64,000 bases of DNA from Flavobacterium sp. ALJ2 (GCF_015594725.1 NZ_JADNRC010000005.1:124001-188000); one strand, 5' to 3'. Counted from the stretch's first letter, positions 33,340 to 42,241 are shown. A program made the numbers and translations. Notes: generated by a model from the sequence alone, not told the origin.

Positions 33340-34686
33340 TTACTCCTCTTCCTTCTTAATTACTTTTCTTGCTACTTCAATTTTAAATTTTTTGCCTTTC
33401 ATCTTCTCATCTTTGATGTTTTCAAGCAAATCTTTTACTTTGTTAAATTTTACAGCAGCAAACGAAATAAAATCTTTTACCTCAATTAATCCCAAATCAC
33501 CTTTTTCAAGTTTTCCTTTTTGAGAAAAGAAACCAACAATATCTATTTTATTTAATTTGGTTTTCTTTCCACCGCTTATATATATTGTCTGAAATTCTGG
33601 AGGTTTAGGCAAAGTCGTAGCATTGTCAACCTTTAAAACATCCATATCATAATTAATATAGTCTAATTTTTTCTCACTTTCGTGAACAAGAATATAAGCT
33701 GTTCCCGATGTAAGCATACGAGCAGTACGACCGTTACGGTGTGTAAACTCATCTTCCTTTAATGGTAAATGATAATGAATAACATGATTCATCTCAGGAA
33801 TATCAAGACCACGAGCAGCTAAATCAGTTGTAATTAAATAACTCACACTTCCATTTCTAAACTGAATCAAAGCACGCTCACGCTCATCTTGATCCATTCC
33901 GCCATGGTAGTAAGTAGCGTAAATTCCTTTTTCGTTCAGCGTATCACTAATACGTTCAGCTGCATCACGATGGTTACAGAAAATAATAGCCGATTGTGAT
34001 TTTAAAGAACATATCAGATTAAACAAACTTCCTATTTTGTCTTTGGATGGAGAAACCACCATTTTCATCGAAAGATTCGATTTCTCTTCTTCCTCAGGAA
34101 TAAAATCCAAAATCGTTGGATTAATTACTCTGGTGTATTTTGGAATTTCAATATCAGATGTAGCCGAAACCAACACTCGCTTATTCAATTTTGGCAATTT
34201 ACCAATGATAAAAGACATTTGCTCATGAAACCCCAATTGCAATGATTTATCAAATTCATCCAAAATTAAAGTCTGAATTTTATCTAAACGGAAAGTACCT
34301 CTATCAATATGATCAGCAATTCTACCCGGAGTCCCTATTAAAACTGCAGGAGGGTTACTTAGATTCTTAATTTCTGTATCGATCGAATGACCTCCGTAAC
34401 AAATATTAACTTTGTAATCGGTTCCCATTTTTTTCCAAACTTGCTCTATTTGTAATCCTAATTCTCTTGAAGGAACTAGAATTAAACATTGTACAGAAAG
34501 AATTTCAGGTTGTAGTAATTCTAAAACTGGCAACAAAAAAGCTAGTGTTTTTCCTGATCCAGTTGGAGAAAGTAATAAAACATTATTGTCATTCAGGATA
34601 GCGTCCTGAGCAACTTCTTGCATTTCGTTTAGGCTTTCGATACCTAAATTCAAAAGTATATTATTCGAATGGTGTTTCTTATTCAT
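33340..34686 (-). CDS. DEAD-box RNA helicase, DbpA-like
   Basis: About 448 residues. The helicase core shows the Q-motif region (LNLGIESLNEMQEVAQDAIL), Walker A LSPTGSGKTLAF, GTPGRIADHI, motif II as LDEFDKSLQLGF (DEFD in place of DEAD), VSATSD, and the second RecA domain with ATYYHGGMDQDERERAL and HRNGRTARM. The C-terminal part (from about 370: GGKKTKLNKIDIVGFFSQKG and LGLIEVKDFISFAAV) is the DbpA RNA-binding domain, which in E. coli directs the helicase to 23S rRNA. Start taken at 34686; an in-frame ATG at 34752 would add 22 residues unlike family members. Confidence 0.88.
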   Translation of the reverse strand: MNKKHHSNNILLNLGIESLNEMQEVAQDAILNDNNVLLLSPTGSGKTLAFLLPVLELLQPEILSVQCLILVPSRELGLQIEQVWKKMGTDYKVNICYGGHSIDTEIKNLSNPPAVLIGTPGRIADHIDRGTFRLDKIQTLILDEFDKSLQLGFHEQMSFIIGKLPKLNKRVLVSATSDIEIPKYTRVINPTILDFIPEEEEKSNLSMKMVVSPSKDKIGSLFNLICSLKSQSAIIFCNHRDAAERISDTLNEKGIYATYYHGGMDQDERERALIQFRNGSVSYLITTDLAARGLDIPEMNHVIHYHLPLKEDEFTHRNGRTARMLTSGTAYILVHESEKKLDYINYDMDVLKVDNATTLPKPPEFQTIYISGGKKTKLNKIDIVGFFSQKGKLEKGDLGLIEVKDFISFAAVKFNKVKDLLENIKDEKMKGKKFKIEVARKVIKKEEE

Positions 34687-34991
34687 TTTGCAAAAGTAGT
34701 CAAAATACTTTTTGTTTAAAGTTTCAAATTTGAAATGAGAGCAGAAATACATAAAATTTAACTACAGAGCTTCAAGCCAAGTAATCCTTTTTTTTACCGC
34801 AAAGGTCGCAATGCTGTTCTTAAATCTTTGTCAAACTTTTTCAACTTTAACAAAGATAAATTTCATTTTAAACTATTACTCCCTTTTATGGTTTCCCGCA
34901 ATATTAATTTACTTTAAGCTCTTATATTTGAAAAAAGAACAACATGCTTAACCTATCATCAATAATATAGTTAAATAATACAACACTTGTA
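34687..34991. other. Intergenic region with promoter boxes and a repeat relic
   Basis: It contains a minus-strand TACTTTTG box (34691-34698) very close to the helicase start, a CTTTG-rich decayed block (34785-34865) and a plus-strand TATATTTG box (34923-34930) that may drive the nuclease gene at 34992. No coding frame is supported. Confidence 0.5.
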
Positions 34992-36044
34992 ATGCTAAAC
35001 AATCTATATAAATTATATAATAATAATAATTTAAAAAAACCTCTTGAAGATTTCACTACGGAATCTTTTGCAGGAATTTTACGCTATGATTACCAATTAT
35101 TAAATGATTTTTGTGTAAAATTTTTAAATCTTGAAGAAGAAAAATTCACAATAAAAACTCAAATAAAATATAGCCTGAAAAATGATATTAATTGTATTGT
35201 TGATGTTGTAATAGAAAGCGAAAATCAAATATGTTTTATAGAAAACAAAGTTGACTCTAAAGAAGGGCATAGACAATTAGAAAGATATTCTGAAGTCCTA
35301 AATATTTTCACAAAAGAGAATAAAAAAACATACTTATTCTACTGTACTAAAAATTTTGAAGAAAAATTAATTACAGAACATAATTTTAAACATATTAGGT
35401 GGTTTCAGATTGCCAAATTTATTGGCACATACTCTAAAAACAGTCCAATTGAACAAGATTTCTTAAAATTTTTAAAATCAAAAAAAATGACACAAAATTT
35501 AACTATCACAACTAAGGATATGTTAGTGATTGAAAACCTATTCGAAACAATTGATTTAATAAATGGTCACTTAGAGCGAGTTAAACCTCTTTTTATACAA
35601 ACATTCAACAAAGGTTCAAATAGAATAAACGATGGTTTTAGTACTACTCAAATTCTACGTCATAAAAGACTAATATATCACTTTAAAGATATCATTGGAA
35701 AAGCCGATGGTTGGTCAGAAATCAAATACGGATTTCAACTAAACAACTTGAATATCTACTGTGGAATTTGGATTGATAAAAAAAACACTGAGTATATCAA
35801 CTTTAGAAATCATATTCTAAATAACAACTATAATTTTAAAATTTTAGATAAACCAAATGGATTTGCAATAGAATTGAATCAGTCGTTAAATATTTATGTT
35901 AATGAAATAAATGGAGATGAAAAAATTCTTGACTGGTTCAGAGATTCTTTCAGTAAATTATTTCAAGTATTAACAGACACTAACCAACTTGATTGGAAAA
36001 TAAACATCTTCTCCGACGCAAGTATTTCAACTGAAAACAATTAA
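34992..36044 (+). CDS. PD-(D/E)XK nuclease family protein
   Basis: A 350-residue stand-alone protein. The N-terminal 150 residues carry the PD-(D/E)XK core: NCIVDVVIES with D71, then ICFIENKVDS with E84 and K86, then the helix RQLERYSE with the Q-x-x-x-Y pattern seen in RecB-like nucleases. This matches the PDDEXK_4 (PF14281) group, found in restriction-like and repair-like proteins. The C-terminal 200 residues (from NLTITTKDMLVIENLFETID) are of unknown fold. There is no methylase, helicase or other defence gene beside it, so its role is open. Codon use is even more A/T-rich than the neighbours. Confidence 0.78.
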   Translation: MLNNLYKLYNNNNLKKPLEDFTTESFAGILRYDYQLLNDFCVKFLNLEEEKFTIKTQIKYSLKNDINCIVDVVIESENQICFIENKVDSKEGHRQLERYSEVLNIFTKENKKTYLFYCTKNFEEKLITEHNFKHIRWFQIAKFIGTYSKNSPIEQDFLKFLKSKKMTQNLTITTKDMLVIENLFETIDLINGHLERVKPLFIQTFNKGSNRINDGFSTTQILRHKRLIYHFKDIIGKADGWSEIKYGFQLNNLNIYCGIWIDKKNTEYINFRNHILNNNYNFKILDKPNGFAIELNQSLNIYVNEINGDEKILDWFRDSFSKLFQVLTDTNQLDWKINIFSDASISTENN

Positions 36045-36099
36045 CCCAAACAAAATCCTGCTTGAGGGATAGCAGCTAGCTAACTGTTTTGACCCCTAT

Positions 36100-36141
36100 A
36101 AAAAGACCCAATGAACGTAATTGCTCATTAGTTCTTTTTTT
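36100..36141. terminator. Imperfect terminator between convergent genes
   Basis: AAAAGA...AATGA (36101-36115) can pair with TCATT...TTCTTTT (36125-36138) with small internal loops, followed by a T-run. It lies between the nuclease gene and the NUDIX gene. Confidence 0.4.
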
Positions 36142-36168
36142 ATATGGTGGCATGCCAAAATGTTTTTT

Positions 36169-36771
36169 CTAAGCTATTTTACTCTCTTCTTCGAATAATA
36201 ATTTGATATTTTCGTAGGAGTTTTTAAGTGCTTCTTTTATTTGTACGGGATTTAACCAGGCAACTTTTTCGATTCCTTCTTCTAATTGTCCTTGTGGAGT
36301 ACCTTTAAAATCGGAATGCATTTCAAACCAATGTGTAATTTTTAATTTATACTTACCATTGCGTTTAAAAACGTGATAAGTCTTCTGTAATTTGTTAATA
36401 ATTGTCAATTTTCCAACTCCAGTTTCCTCTTCTACCTCTCGCATAGCGGTGTCTTCTATCTCTTCACCTTTCTCAATTCCGCCTTTAGGTAAGTCCCATT
36501 TTCCATTTCTGAAGATGAACAGTACCTCTCCTTTTTTATTATAAACAAGCCCTCCTCCTGCTTTATTCACATGGATTTTTGACTTTAACGTTTTCATAAT
36601 TTCCTTCTCGTCAGGATGATATAAATAGGCTGCTTGAATTTTATTTTGGAACATTTTGACAATAATTTGTTCTATGTCAATACTTTCCAACAAGAACAAT
36701 TGAAAATTAGTCTCTTTTGAGATTTCATTTGTCAAAAAAAGTGGTTTGTCGTTCACAAAAACTTTATACAT
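36169..36771 (-). CDS. NUDIX hydrolase
   Basis: A 200-residue protein. The complete Nudix box GGIEKGEEIEDTAMREVEEE-TG lies at residues 97-118 and binds the metal that hydrolyses a nucleoside diphosphate linked to another group. An additional N-terminal segment (MYKVFVNDKPLFLTNE, about 65 residues) precedes the Nudix fold and is typical of flavobacterial members. The substrate is unknown. The start codon lies seven bases from that of pyrE on the opposite strand. Confidence 0.92.
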   Translation of the reverse strand: MYKVFVNDKPLFLTNEISKETNFQLFLLESIDIEQIIVKMFQNKIQAAYLYHPDEKEIMKTLKSKIHVNKAGGGLVYNKKGEVLFIFRNGKWDLPKGGIEKGEEIEDTAMREVEEETGVGKLTIINKLQKTYHVFKRNGKYKLKITHWFEMHSDFKGTPQGQLEEGIEKVAWLNPVQIKEALKNSYENIKLLFEEESKIA

Positions 36772-36774
36772 TTG
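36746..36774 (+). promoter_or_regulatory. pyrE promoter inside the NUDIX start
   Basis: TTG (36746-36748) and TACATTTG (36767-36774) with an 18-base spacer fit the Bacteroidota promoter well. Transcription would begin at about 36779-36781, at the pyrE ATG itself, so the mRNA could be leaderless. The -7 box covers the NUDIX start codon. Confidence 0.55.
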
Positions 36775-36778
36775 TACT

Positions 36779-37423
36779 ATGATTTTTAATAAAGATACTG
36801 CCGAAAAAACAGCCGAATTGCTTTTGCAAATAAATGCAATTAAATTGAATCCAGGAAATCCTTTTACATGGGCTTCTGGATGGAAATCACCTATTTATTG
36901 TGATAACAGGCTAATTCTCTCATTTCCAAGCATCAGAAATTATGTTAGAGATGAGTTTGCTAAGAACATTGAAAAACAATTTGGTAAGCCAGATGTAATC
37001 GCTGGAGTCGCTACAGGAGCCATAGGTATTGGTATTCTTGTTGCAGAAAGCTTAGGATTACCGTTTGTATATGTTAGACCAGAACCTAAAAAACACGGAA
37101 GACAAAATCAAGTTGAAGGTTTTTTACAAAAGGGACAAAATGTTGTTGTTGTCGAAGATTTAATAAGCACAGGAAATAGTAGCTTACTTGCAGTTGAGGC
37201 TTTGCGTAATGCAGGAGCCAATATTAAAGGCATGGTTGCGATATTTACTTACGGCTTTGATGTTGCTGAAAAAAACTTTAAAGATGCAAATATCGACTTA
37301 TACACATTGAGTAACTATTCGAATTTATTAAACCTTGCTGTTGCTAAAAAATACATTCCCGAAGAAGATTTAATTACCTTACAGGAATGGAACATAAACC
37401 CAGCTGCTTGGAAACAAGAATAA
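36779..37423 (+). CDS. pyrE: Orotate phosphoribosyltransferase
   Basis: About 214 residues. It converts orotate and PRPP to orotidine 5'-monophosphate in pyrimidine synthesis. Visible motifs are LKPGNPF-like LNPGNPFTWASGWKSPIYCD near the N-terminus, VIAGVATGAIGIGILVAE, YVRPEPKKHGRQNQVEG and the PRPP loop VVVVEDLISTGNSSL. I chose ATG 36779 (MIFNKDTAEKTAELL); an in-frame upstream ATG at 36746 would lie across the promoter. Confidence 0.95.
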   Translation: MIFNKDTAEKTAELLLQINAIKLNPGNPFTWASGWKSPIYCDNRLILSFPSIRNYVRDEFAKNIEKQFGKPDVIAGVATGAIGIGILVAESLGLPFVYVRPEPKKHGRQNQVEGFLQKGQNVVVVEDLISTGNSSLLAVEALRNAGANIKGMVAIFTYGFDVAEKNFKDANIDLYTLSNYSNLLNLAVAKKYIPEEDLITLQEWNINPAAWKQE

Positions 37424-37482
37424 TTTTTTTAATTTTTAAAATAAAAATTTTCTGATTTTTCAGAATAAAAACACAAATAAAT

Positions 37483-37875
37483 ATGAACTTAGAAAGTCCA
37501 AAAGTTACTGTTCAGAAGTCAGCTCAAGAATTATTTGATTTATTGAGTGATGTGAAAAATTTTGAAAAATTAATGCCCGATAACATTGCTAAATTTGAAG
37601 TAATTGGCGAAGACGCTTTTATTTTTGGTTTGAAAGGAATGCCAGAAATAAAATTAAAAATGAAAGAAAAAACAGCTCCAAGCAAAATTGTTTTGGGTGC
37701 TGCAAGCGACAAATTACCATTTACATTGGTATCTAACATCGAAACAGTTTCAGACACTTCTAGTGCTGTAAAACTTGATTTTGAAGGAGAATTCAATCCG
37801 ATGATGGCAATGATGATAAAAGGACCTATTGGAAAATTTATTGAAACTCTTGCCAATAATATGACAAAGCTTTAA
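37483..37875 (+). CDS. SRPBCC-fold protein
   Basis: A 130-residue protein of the START/polyketide cyclase-like (SRPBCC) superfamily: ESPKVTVQKSAQELFDLLSDVKNFEKLMPDN is the opening strand-helix-helix, followed by a six-stranded sheet and the long C-terminal helix MMIKGPIGKFIETLANNMTK. Such proteins bind hydrophobic ligands in a cavity. It follows pyrE by 59 bases and is probably co-transcribed; this neighbour pair is common in Flavobacteria. Confidence 0.85.
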   Translation: MNLESPKVTVQKSAQELFDLLSDVKNFEKLMPDNIAKFEVIGEDAFIFGLKGMPEIKLKMKEKTAPSKIVLGAASDKLPFTLVSNIETVSDTSSAVKLDFEGEFNPMMAMMIKGPIGKFIETLANNMTKL

Positions 37876-37893
37876 TGATTATTAATTATAAAT

Positions 37894-37935
37894 TAAAAAA
37901 AGTCCGATTTAGTAAAGCTAAATCGGACTTTTTGT
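37894..37935. terminator. Bidirectional intrinsic terminator
   Basis: AGTCCGATTTAG (37901-37912) pairs with CTAAATCGGACT (37918-37929) around TAAAG, flanked by A and T runs. Confidence 0.92.
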
Positions 37936-38390
37936 TTAAACCCATGACTAAAAAACCTTAACCTTAGTGACTTTATAAATAAAACTCATCATTGAAAAAT
38001 TACAATTCGGTAATGAAATTTATACAAAACTAAATTAAAACCTAAAAACGCTATTTTTTCTGTAACAATGATTCCTTAAGAAATATAATGCCAATGAAAT
38101 AATATTAACAACTGAATATTATTTACTTTCTTTGGCAGATTTGGGTTCTACATGACAGTTTAGTTAAGGGTTTTATTTATTTTAGAAACCTTTCAAGAAA
38201 ATAATAACTAGTTATTTATTCATACATATAGAAAAAATGATGGGAGAATTGATAACCAAAACAATAGTCCTTCTCGTCGCTGGATATTGTTTTGCACACA
38301 GTACGCAAATTTCTAATTATTCTATTAAACTGTGATAAAAGAATTAAACCTTAGCCTATAAAACTTTGCATCACTGAACCTAAATAACTT
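37936..38390. other. 455-base gap with one tiny open frame
   Basis: The stretch carries CCTTAACCTTAGTGACTTT-like relic words at both ends (about 37957-37978 and 38345-38385) and one small frame with a hydrophobic start (see 38237-38335). Otherwise nothing is supported. Confidence 0.45.
38237..38335 (+). CDS. Possible 32-residue membrane or secreted peptide
   Basis: The frame reads MMGELITKTIVLLVAGYCFA followed by HSTQISNYSIKL. The hydrophobic stretch could be a signal peptide or a membrane helix. No promoter or relatives are known to me, and chance or a gene remnant is equally likely. Confidence 0.2.
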   Translation: MMGELITKTIVLLVAGYCFAHSTQISNYSIKL

Positions 38391-39119
38391 CTAATAAAGC
38401 ATCTGTATTTCCTTAATTTCAAATTCTGACACTGAATCGTCTTCCAATAAAACTTTTAATTTTCCTATTGGAGAAACCCCTTGTATAATCCCCATAAAAT
38501 TTTGATTGTCTAAATTTTTAAAAGGCATTGGAACTCCTTTTCTAAACAATTTATTAAAATATTCATCCCAAAATAGGGCAGATTGCTCTTCCCAAAGTGA
38601 AATTTTCTCTTTCATTTTCTCAACAATCAAAATAACAAGCTCATCTTTGTTAAATTCAGTGTTACAAATAACGGCAAGTGAAGAAGCATTTGGCAGATTT
38701 TGGAAATTTATCTGATTAACATTTAATCCCAATCCAACTACTGACACGATGCTACCATCGCTTTTGAGCGTATTTTCTATCAAAATACCACCTAGCTTCT
38801 TATTATATGACATAATGTCGTTTGGCCATTTAATACTTAAATCAGGAATATTTAATTCTTCTAAAGTTTTTATTACTGATAATGAAATAATAATATTTAA
38901 ATTAAAAAACTGCTCATTATTAAGTAAGAAATCCTTAACCAACACGCTCATTATTAAATTCTTACCTACATCAGAGCGCCATACAGCTCCCATCTGCCCT
39001 TTCCCTTTTGTTTGATTTTCAGCAGTAACAACTGTAAAATTCTCAGGTTCCTGTTGACTACTTAATGATTTTAAGAACTCATTCGTTGAATCTATGGCAT
39101 CGAGTTTGATTAGTTTCAT
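38391..39119 (-). CDS. birA: Biotin--[acetyl-CoA carboxylase] ligase
   Basis: A 242-residue biotin protein ligase that activates biotin with ATP and attaches it to the carboxyl carrier protein. Motifs are DSTNEFLKSL, the biotinyl-AMP loop TKGKGQMGAVWRS (G-x-G-x-x-G), IKWPNDIM and KLGGILIEN. There is no N-terminal helix-turn-helix, so unlike E. coli BirA it is not a repressor. It is divergent from rsfS, with a good promoter in between. Confidence 0.93.
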   Translation of the reverse strand: MKLIKLDAIDSTNEFLKSLSSQQEPENFTVVTAENQTKGKGQMGAVWRSDVGKNLIMSVLVKDFLLNNEQFFNLNIIISLSVIKTLEELNIPDLSIKWPNDIMSYNKKLGGILIENTLKSDGSIVSVVGLGLNVNQINFQNLPNASSLAVICNTEFNKDELVILIVEKMKEKISLWEEQSALFWDEYFNKLFRKGVPMPFKNLDNQNFMGIIQGVSPIGKLKVLLEDDSVSEFEIKEIQMLY

Positions 39120-39161
39120 CTAAATAATTTATATAACTTAATTTAATATTTTGTTAAGGTT

Positions 39162-39194
39162 CAAAAATAATCACAAAAATTGATAACTTTACAA
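39162..39194 (-). promoter_or_regulatory. birA promoter
   Basis: On the minus strand TTG (39194-39192) and TATTTTTG (39169-39162) are spaced by 22 bases, with the start site about 35 bases before the ATG at 39119. Confidence 0.5.
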
Positions 39195-39212
39195 ACTCAT
39201 ATAAAATAATTC

Positions 39213-39584
39213 ATGGCGAAAAAGACTGTTAATAATGATGTTCTGTTAGCGAACATAATCAAAGGAATCGAAGAAGTAAAAGGAAATGATATTAATATCT
39301 TGGACTTAAGAGAAATAGACGCAGCAGTTTGCGATTATTTCATCATTTGCAACGGAAATTCGAATACCCAAGTTAACGCCATAGTAGGCTCAATTCAAAA
39401 AACTGTATCAAAAGAACTAAAAGACAAACCATGGCATGTAGAAGGAACCGATAACGCAGAATGGGTTCTTATTGATTACGTGCATATTGTTGTTCATGTA
39501 TTTCAAAAACACATTCGAGAATATTATAATATCGAGAGTCTTTGGGGTGATGCCAAAATAACTACAATCGAAAACAAATACTAA
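39213..39584 (+). CDS. rsfS: Ribosome silencing factor RsfS
   Basis: A 123-residue RsfS/Iojap protein that binds ribosomal protein uL14 and blocks joining of the subunits when nutrients are scarce. Typical features are DINILDLREIDAAVCDYFIICNGNS, the PWHVEGTDNAEWVLIDYVHIVVHVF core and REYYNIESLWGDA near the end. Fifteen bases separate it from ftsH, its usual neighbour in Flavobacteria. Confidence 0.95.
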   Translation: MAKKTVNNDVLLANIIKGIEEVKGNDINILDLREIDAAVCDYFIICNGNSNTQVNAIVGSIQKTVSKELKDKPWHVEGTDNAEWVLIDYVHIVVHVFQKHIREYYNIESLWGDAKITTIENKY

Positions 39585-39599
39585 AGAAACTTTCTTCAA

Positions 39600-41525
39600 A
39601 TGGCTAAAGATAACAAACCAACCCCGAGTAAATTTAAAATAAGTCCTTGGTTAATTTATACCGCAATACTTTTAATATTTTTATTTATAAGTTTTGCTAC
39701 CGGAGGATCAAGTTTACAAGAGCCGGCACAATTAACCTCTTCTAAATTCAATGATTTTTTAGAAAAAGGACAAATTGATAAAGTAATTGTATACAATAAA
39801 GCTGAAGCTGAAGTATATCTTAATGCTGCTGCACTTAAGGATCCAGCACAAAAAAAAGTATCTAAAGATATATTTGACAGACCAAATAAAGGTCCGCACT
39901 ATACTTTAGAAATTGGTAACGATCAGATTTTTCAAACTAAATTAGAAAAAGCAGTTGCCGAAGGAAAATTGAAAGATTATAATTTTGTACAAAAAAATAA
40001 CTGGACCGACATTTTAGTTGGTTTACTACCAATAATTATTCTTATTGGAGTTTGGATTTTCATTATGAGAAAAATGTCAGGTGGCGCAGGCGGCGGTGGC
40101 GGACAAATTTTTAATATTGGAAAATCGAAAGCGAAACTTTTTGATGAAAAAACAGATATTAAAACTACATTTAAAGATGTAGCTGGTTTAGAAGGAGCTA
40201 AAGAAGAAATACAAGAAATTGTAGAATTCTTGAAAAACCCTGAAAAGTACACTAACTTAGGAGGTAAAATCCCTAAAGGTGCTTTACTGGTAGGGCCTCC
40301 TGGAACAGGAAAAACATTATTAGCCAAAGCTGTAGCTGGCGAAGCACAAGTACCATTCTTCTCATTATCAGGTTCTGATTTTGTTGAAATGTTTGTAGGT
40401 GTCGGAGCTTCACGTGTACGTGATTTGTTTAAACAAGCCAAAGAAAAATCTCCAGCTATCATCTTTATTGATGAAATAGATGCTGTAGGTAGAGCACGTG
40501 GAAAAAGCAATATGTCAGGCGGTAATGACGAAAGAGAAAATACATTGAACCAATTACTAACAGAAATGGATGGTTTTGGAACAAACTCTAACGTAATTGT
40601 ACTAGCTGCAACAAACCGAGCCGATGTTTTAGACAAAGCTTTAATGCGTGCAGGTCGTTTTGACAGACAAATCTTTGTAGACTTACCAGATATCCGTGAA
40701 AGAGCAGAAATCTTCCAAGTACACTTAGCTCCTTTGAAAAAAGTAGAAGGTCTAGATTTAGATTTCCTTGCAAAACAAACTCCAGGATTTTCAGGAGCAG
40801 ATATTGCAAACGTATGCAACGAGGCTGCATTAATTGCCGCAAGAAACAACAAAACTGCTGTAGACAGACAAGATTTTCTTGATGCTGTAGATAGAATTGT
40901 AGGTGGTTTAGAAAAGAAAAACAAAATTATTACTCCAGAAGAGAAAAAAGCAATTGCTATTCACGAAGCTGGACATGCTACAGTAAGTTGGATGTTGGAA
41001 CATGCAGCACCGCTTATTAAGGTAACAATTGTTCCTCGTGGACAAAGCTTAGGAGCTGCTTGGTATCTACCAGAAGAGAGACAAATCGTGAGAACAGACC
41101 AAATGCTAGACGAAATGTGTGCTACTATGGGCGGAAGAGCTGCTGAAAAAGTAACTTTTGACAGAATTTCGACTGGTGCATTAAGTGATTTAGAAAAAGT
41201 TACACGTCAAGCTCGTGCTATGGTAACGATTTACGGATTGAATGAAAAAATCGGAAATGTTACTTATTATGATTCAACAGGACAAAGTGAATATAACTTC
41301 TCAAAACCGTATTCTGATGAGACTGCAAAAATTATTGACCAAGAAATTTCAGAACTAATTGAGGGTCAATACCAAAGAGCTATCAAAATATTAGAAGAAA
41401 ACAAAGATAAGTTAAACCAACTTGCTGAAATTTTAATTGAAAAAGAGGTGATTTTTAAAGATGACCTAGAAACAATTTTCGGAAAACGTACGTTTGACAA
41501 AAATCTAGAAGAAGTAGTTTCGTAA
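39600..41525 (+). CDS. ftsH: ATP-dependent zinc metalloprotease FtsH
   Basis: A 641-residue membrane protease. Two membrane helices (about 15-33 and 137-156) bracket a periplasmic domain; the AAA domain has Walker A GPPGTGKT (about 232-239), Walker B IIFIDEIDAVGRARG and the second region of homology NRADVLDKALMRAGRFDRQ; the peptidase site is HEAGH beginning at residue 455, with a downstream acidic ligand. It degrades misassembled membrane proteins and short-lived cytoplasmic regulators. A glycine run (GGAGGGGG) follows the second helix. Confidence 0.98.
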   Translation: MAKDNKPTPSKFKISPWLIYTAILLIFLFISFATGGSSLQEPAQLTSSKFNDFLEKGQIDKVIVYNKAEAEVYLNAAALKDPAQKKVSKDIFDRPNKGPHYTLEIGNDQIFQTKLEKAVAEGKLKDYNFVQKNNWTDILVGLLPIIILIGVWIFIMRKMSGGAGGGGGQIFNIGKSKAKLFDEKTDIKTTFKDVAGLEGAKEEIQEIVEFLKNPEKYTNLGGKIPKGALLVGPPGTGKTLLAKAVAGEAQVPFFSLSGSDFVEMFVGVGASRVRDLFKQAKEKSPAIIFIDEIDAVGRARGKSNMSGGNDERENTLNQLLTEMDGFGTNSNVIVLAATNRADVLDKALMRAGRFDRQIFVDLPDIRERAEIFQVHLAPLKKVEGLDLDFLAKQTPGFSGADIANVCNEAALIAARNNKTAVDRQDFLDAVDRIVGGLEKKNKIITPEEKKAIAIHEAGHATVSWMLEHAAPLIKVTIVPRGQSLGAAWYLPEERQIVRTDQMLDEMCATMGGRAAEKVTFDRISTGALSDLEKVTRQARAMVTIYGLNEKIGNVTYYDSTGQSEYNFSKPYSDETAKIIDQEISELIEGQYQRAIKILEENKDKLNQLAEILIEKEVIFKDDLETIFGKRTFDKNLEEVVS

Positions 41526-41552
41526 TACTACCCAAATAATATAATTATTTTT

Positions 41553-41595
41553 AAAATCTTAATTCAAAAGCCACTTTTGAATTAAGATTTTTTTA
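41553..41595 (+). terminator. ftsH terminator
   Basis: AAAATCTTAATTCAAAAG (41553-41570) and its exact complement (41574-41591) form an 18-bp stem with loop CCA and a following T-run. The T-run runs directly into the next promoter box. Confidence 0.9.
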
Positions 41596-41601
41596 TCTTT
41601 G
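41594..41601 (+). promoter_or_regulatory. -7 box of the LUD-cdsA-psd operon
   Basis: TATCTTTG is an exact TAnnTTTG match 37 bases before the ATG at 41638; its first bases are the terminator T-run. Confidence 0.5.
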
Positions 41602-41637
41602 AACGTTTTCAATTAACACGTAAAGCATTTCACAATA

Positions 41638-42240
41638 ATGAGTTTTTTTAAAAAATTATTTGGTTCTAGCCATGATGCGTCTGATGAAGAGAATCAAAGT
41701 GAATATAGCAATTCACTTCCTGACAATCCTATTTCTATAGATGAGCAATTCATTTTTAATTTTAAAAAAAATGGAGGTAAATTTTTATATTGTGAAAACA
41801 CTCAGGAAGTAACGGAACAATTTGAAAATATCTTAGAAGAAAATGATTGGTTTGAAAGTGAAGTTTCATGTTTTGAACCAGCTTTATTTCATTTACTTGA
41901 AGAAAATAAATTAATTTATCAAAGCCCAACTAGCCCTAAATTTTTATTAGCCAGTTGCGAAAACTTAATCGCAGAAGAAGGGTCTATATTATTTTCATCA
42001 AAACAAATTAAACAAAACAAACCAAATGAGTTGCCTGCTAACATTGTTATCATTGCAACTACAAGTCAAATTCTTACTACAAAAAGTGATGGACTAAGTG
42101 CTATTAAACATAAGTACGAAAGAGACTACCCTACCAATATTACCACTATAAAATATTTCGAAAAAGCAAAAGAAGAAGATTTTACGCAATACGGAAGTGT
42201 TGCTAAGAACCTGTACTTATTGCTCTTAGAAGATCTATAA
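41638..42240 (+). CDS. LUD domain protein (LutC/YkgG-like)
   Basis: A 200-residue soluble protein of the LUD superfamily, related to LutC of lactate utilisation. The family features are in the C-terminal half: SCENLIAEEGSILFSSKQI, NIVIIATTSQILTTKSDGLSAIK. The N-terminal 50 residues are acidic and divergent. No lutA/lutB genes lie nearby; in Flavobacteria this gene regularly sits between ftsH and cdsA, so a lactate role is doubtful. It is followed by cdsA with one base between stop and start. Confidence 0.82.
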   Translation: MSFFKKLFGSSHDASDEENQSEYSNSLPDNPISIDEQFIFNFKKNGGKFLYCENTQEVTEQFENILEENDWFESEVSCFEPALFHLLEENKLIYQSPTSPKFLLASCENLIAEEGSILFSSKQIKQNKPNELPANIVIIATTSQILTTKSDGLSAIKHKYERDYPTNITTIKYFEKAKEEDFTQYGSVAKNLYLLLLEDL

Positions 42241-42241
42241 T

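Noticed and set aside
39977..40924. A 315-residue open frame on the minus strand inside ftsH
   Set aside because: It is a shadow of the strongly conserved ftsH coding frame and shows no domain or promoter of its own.
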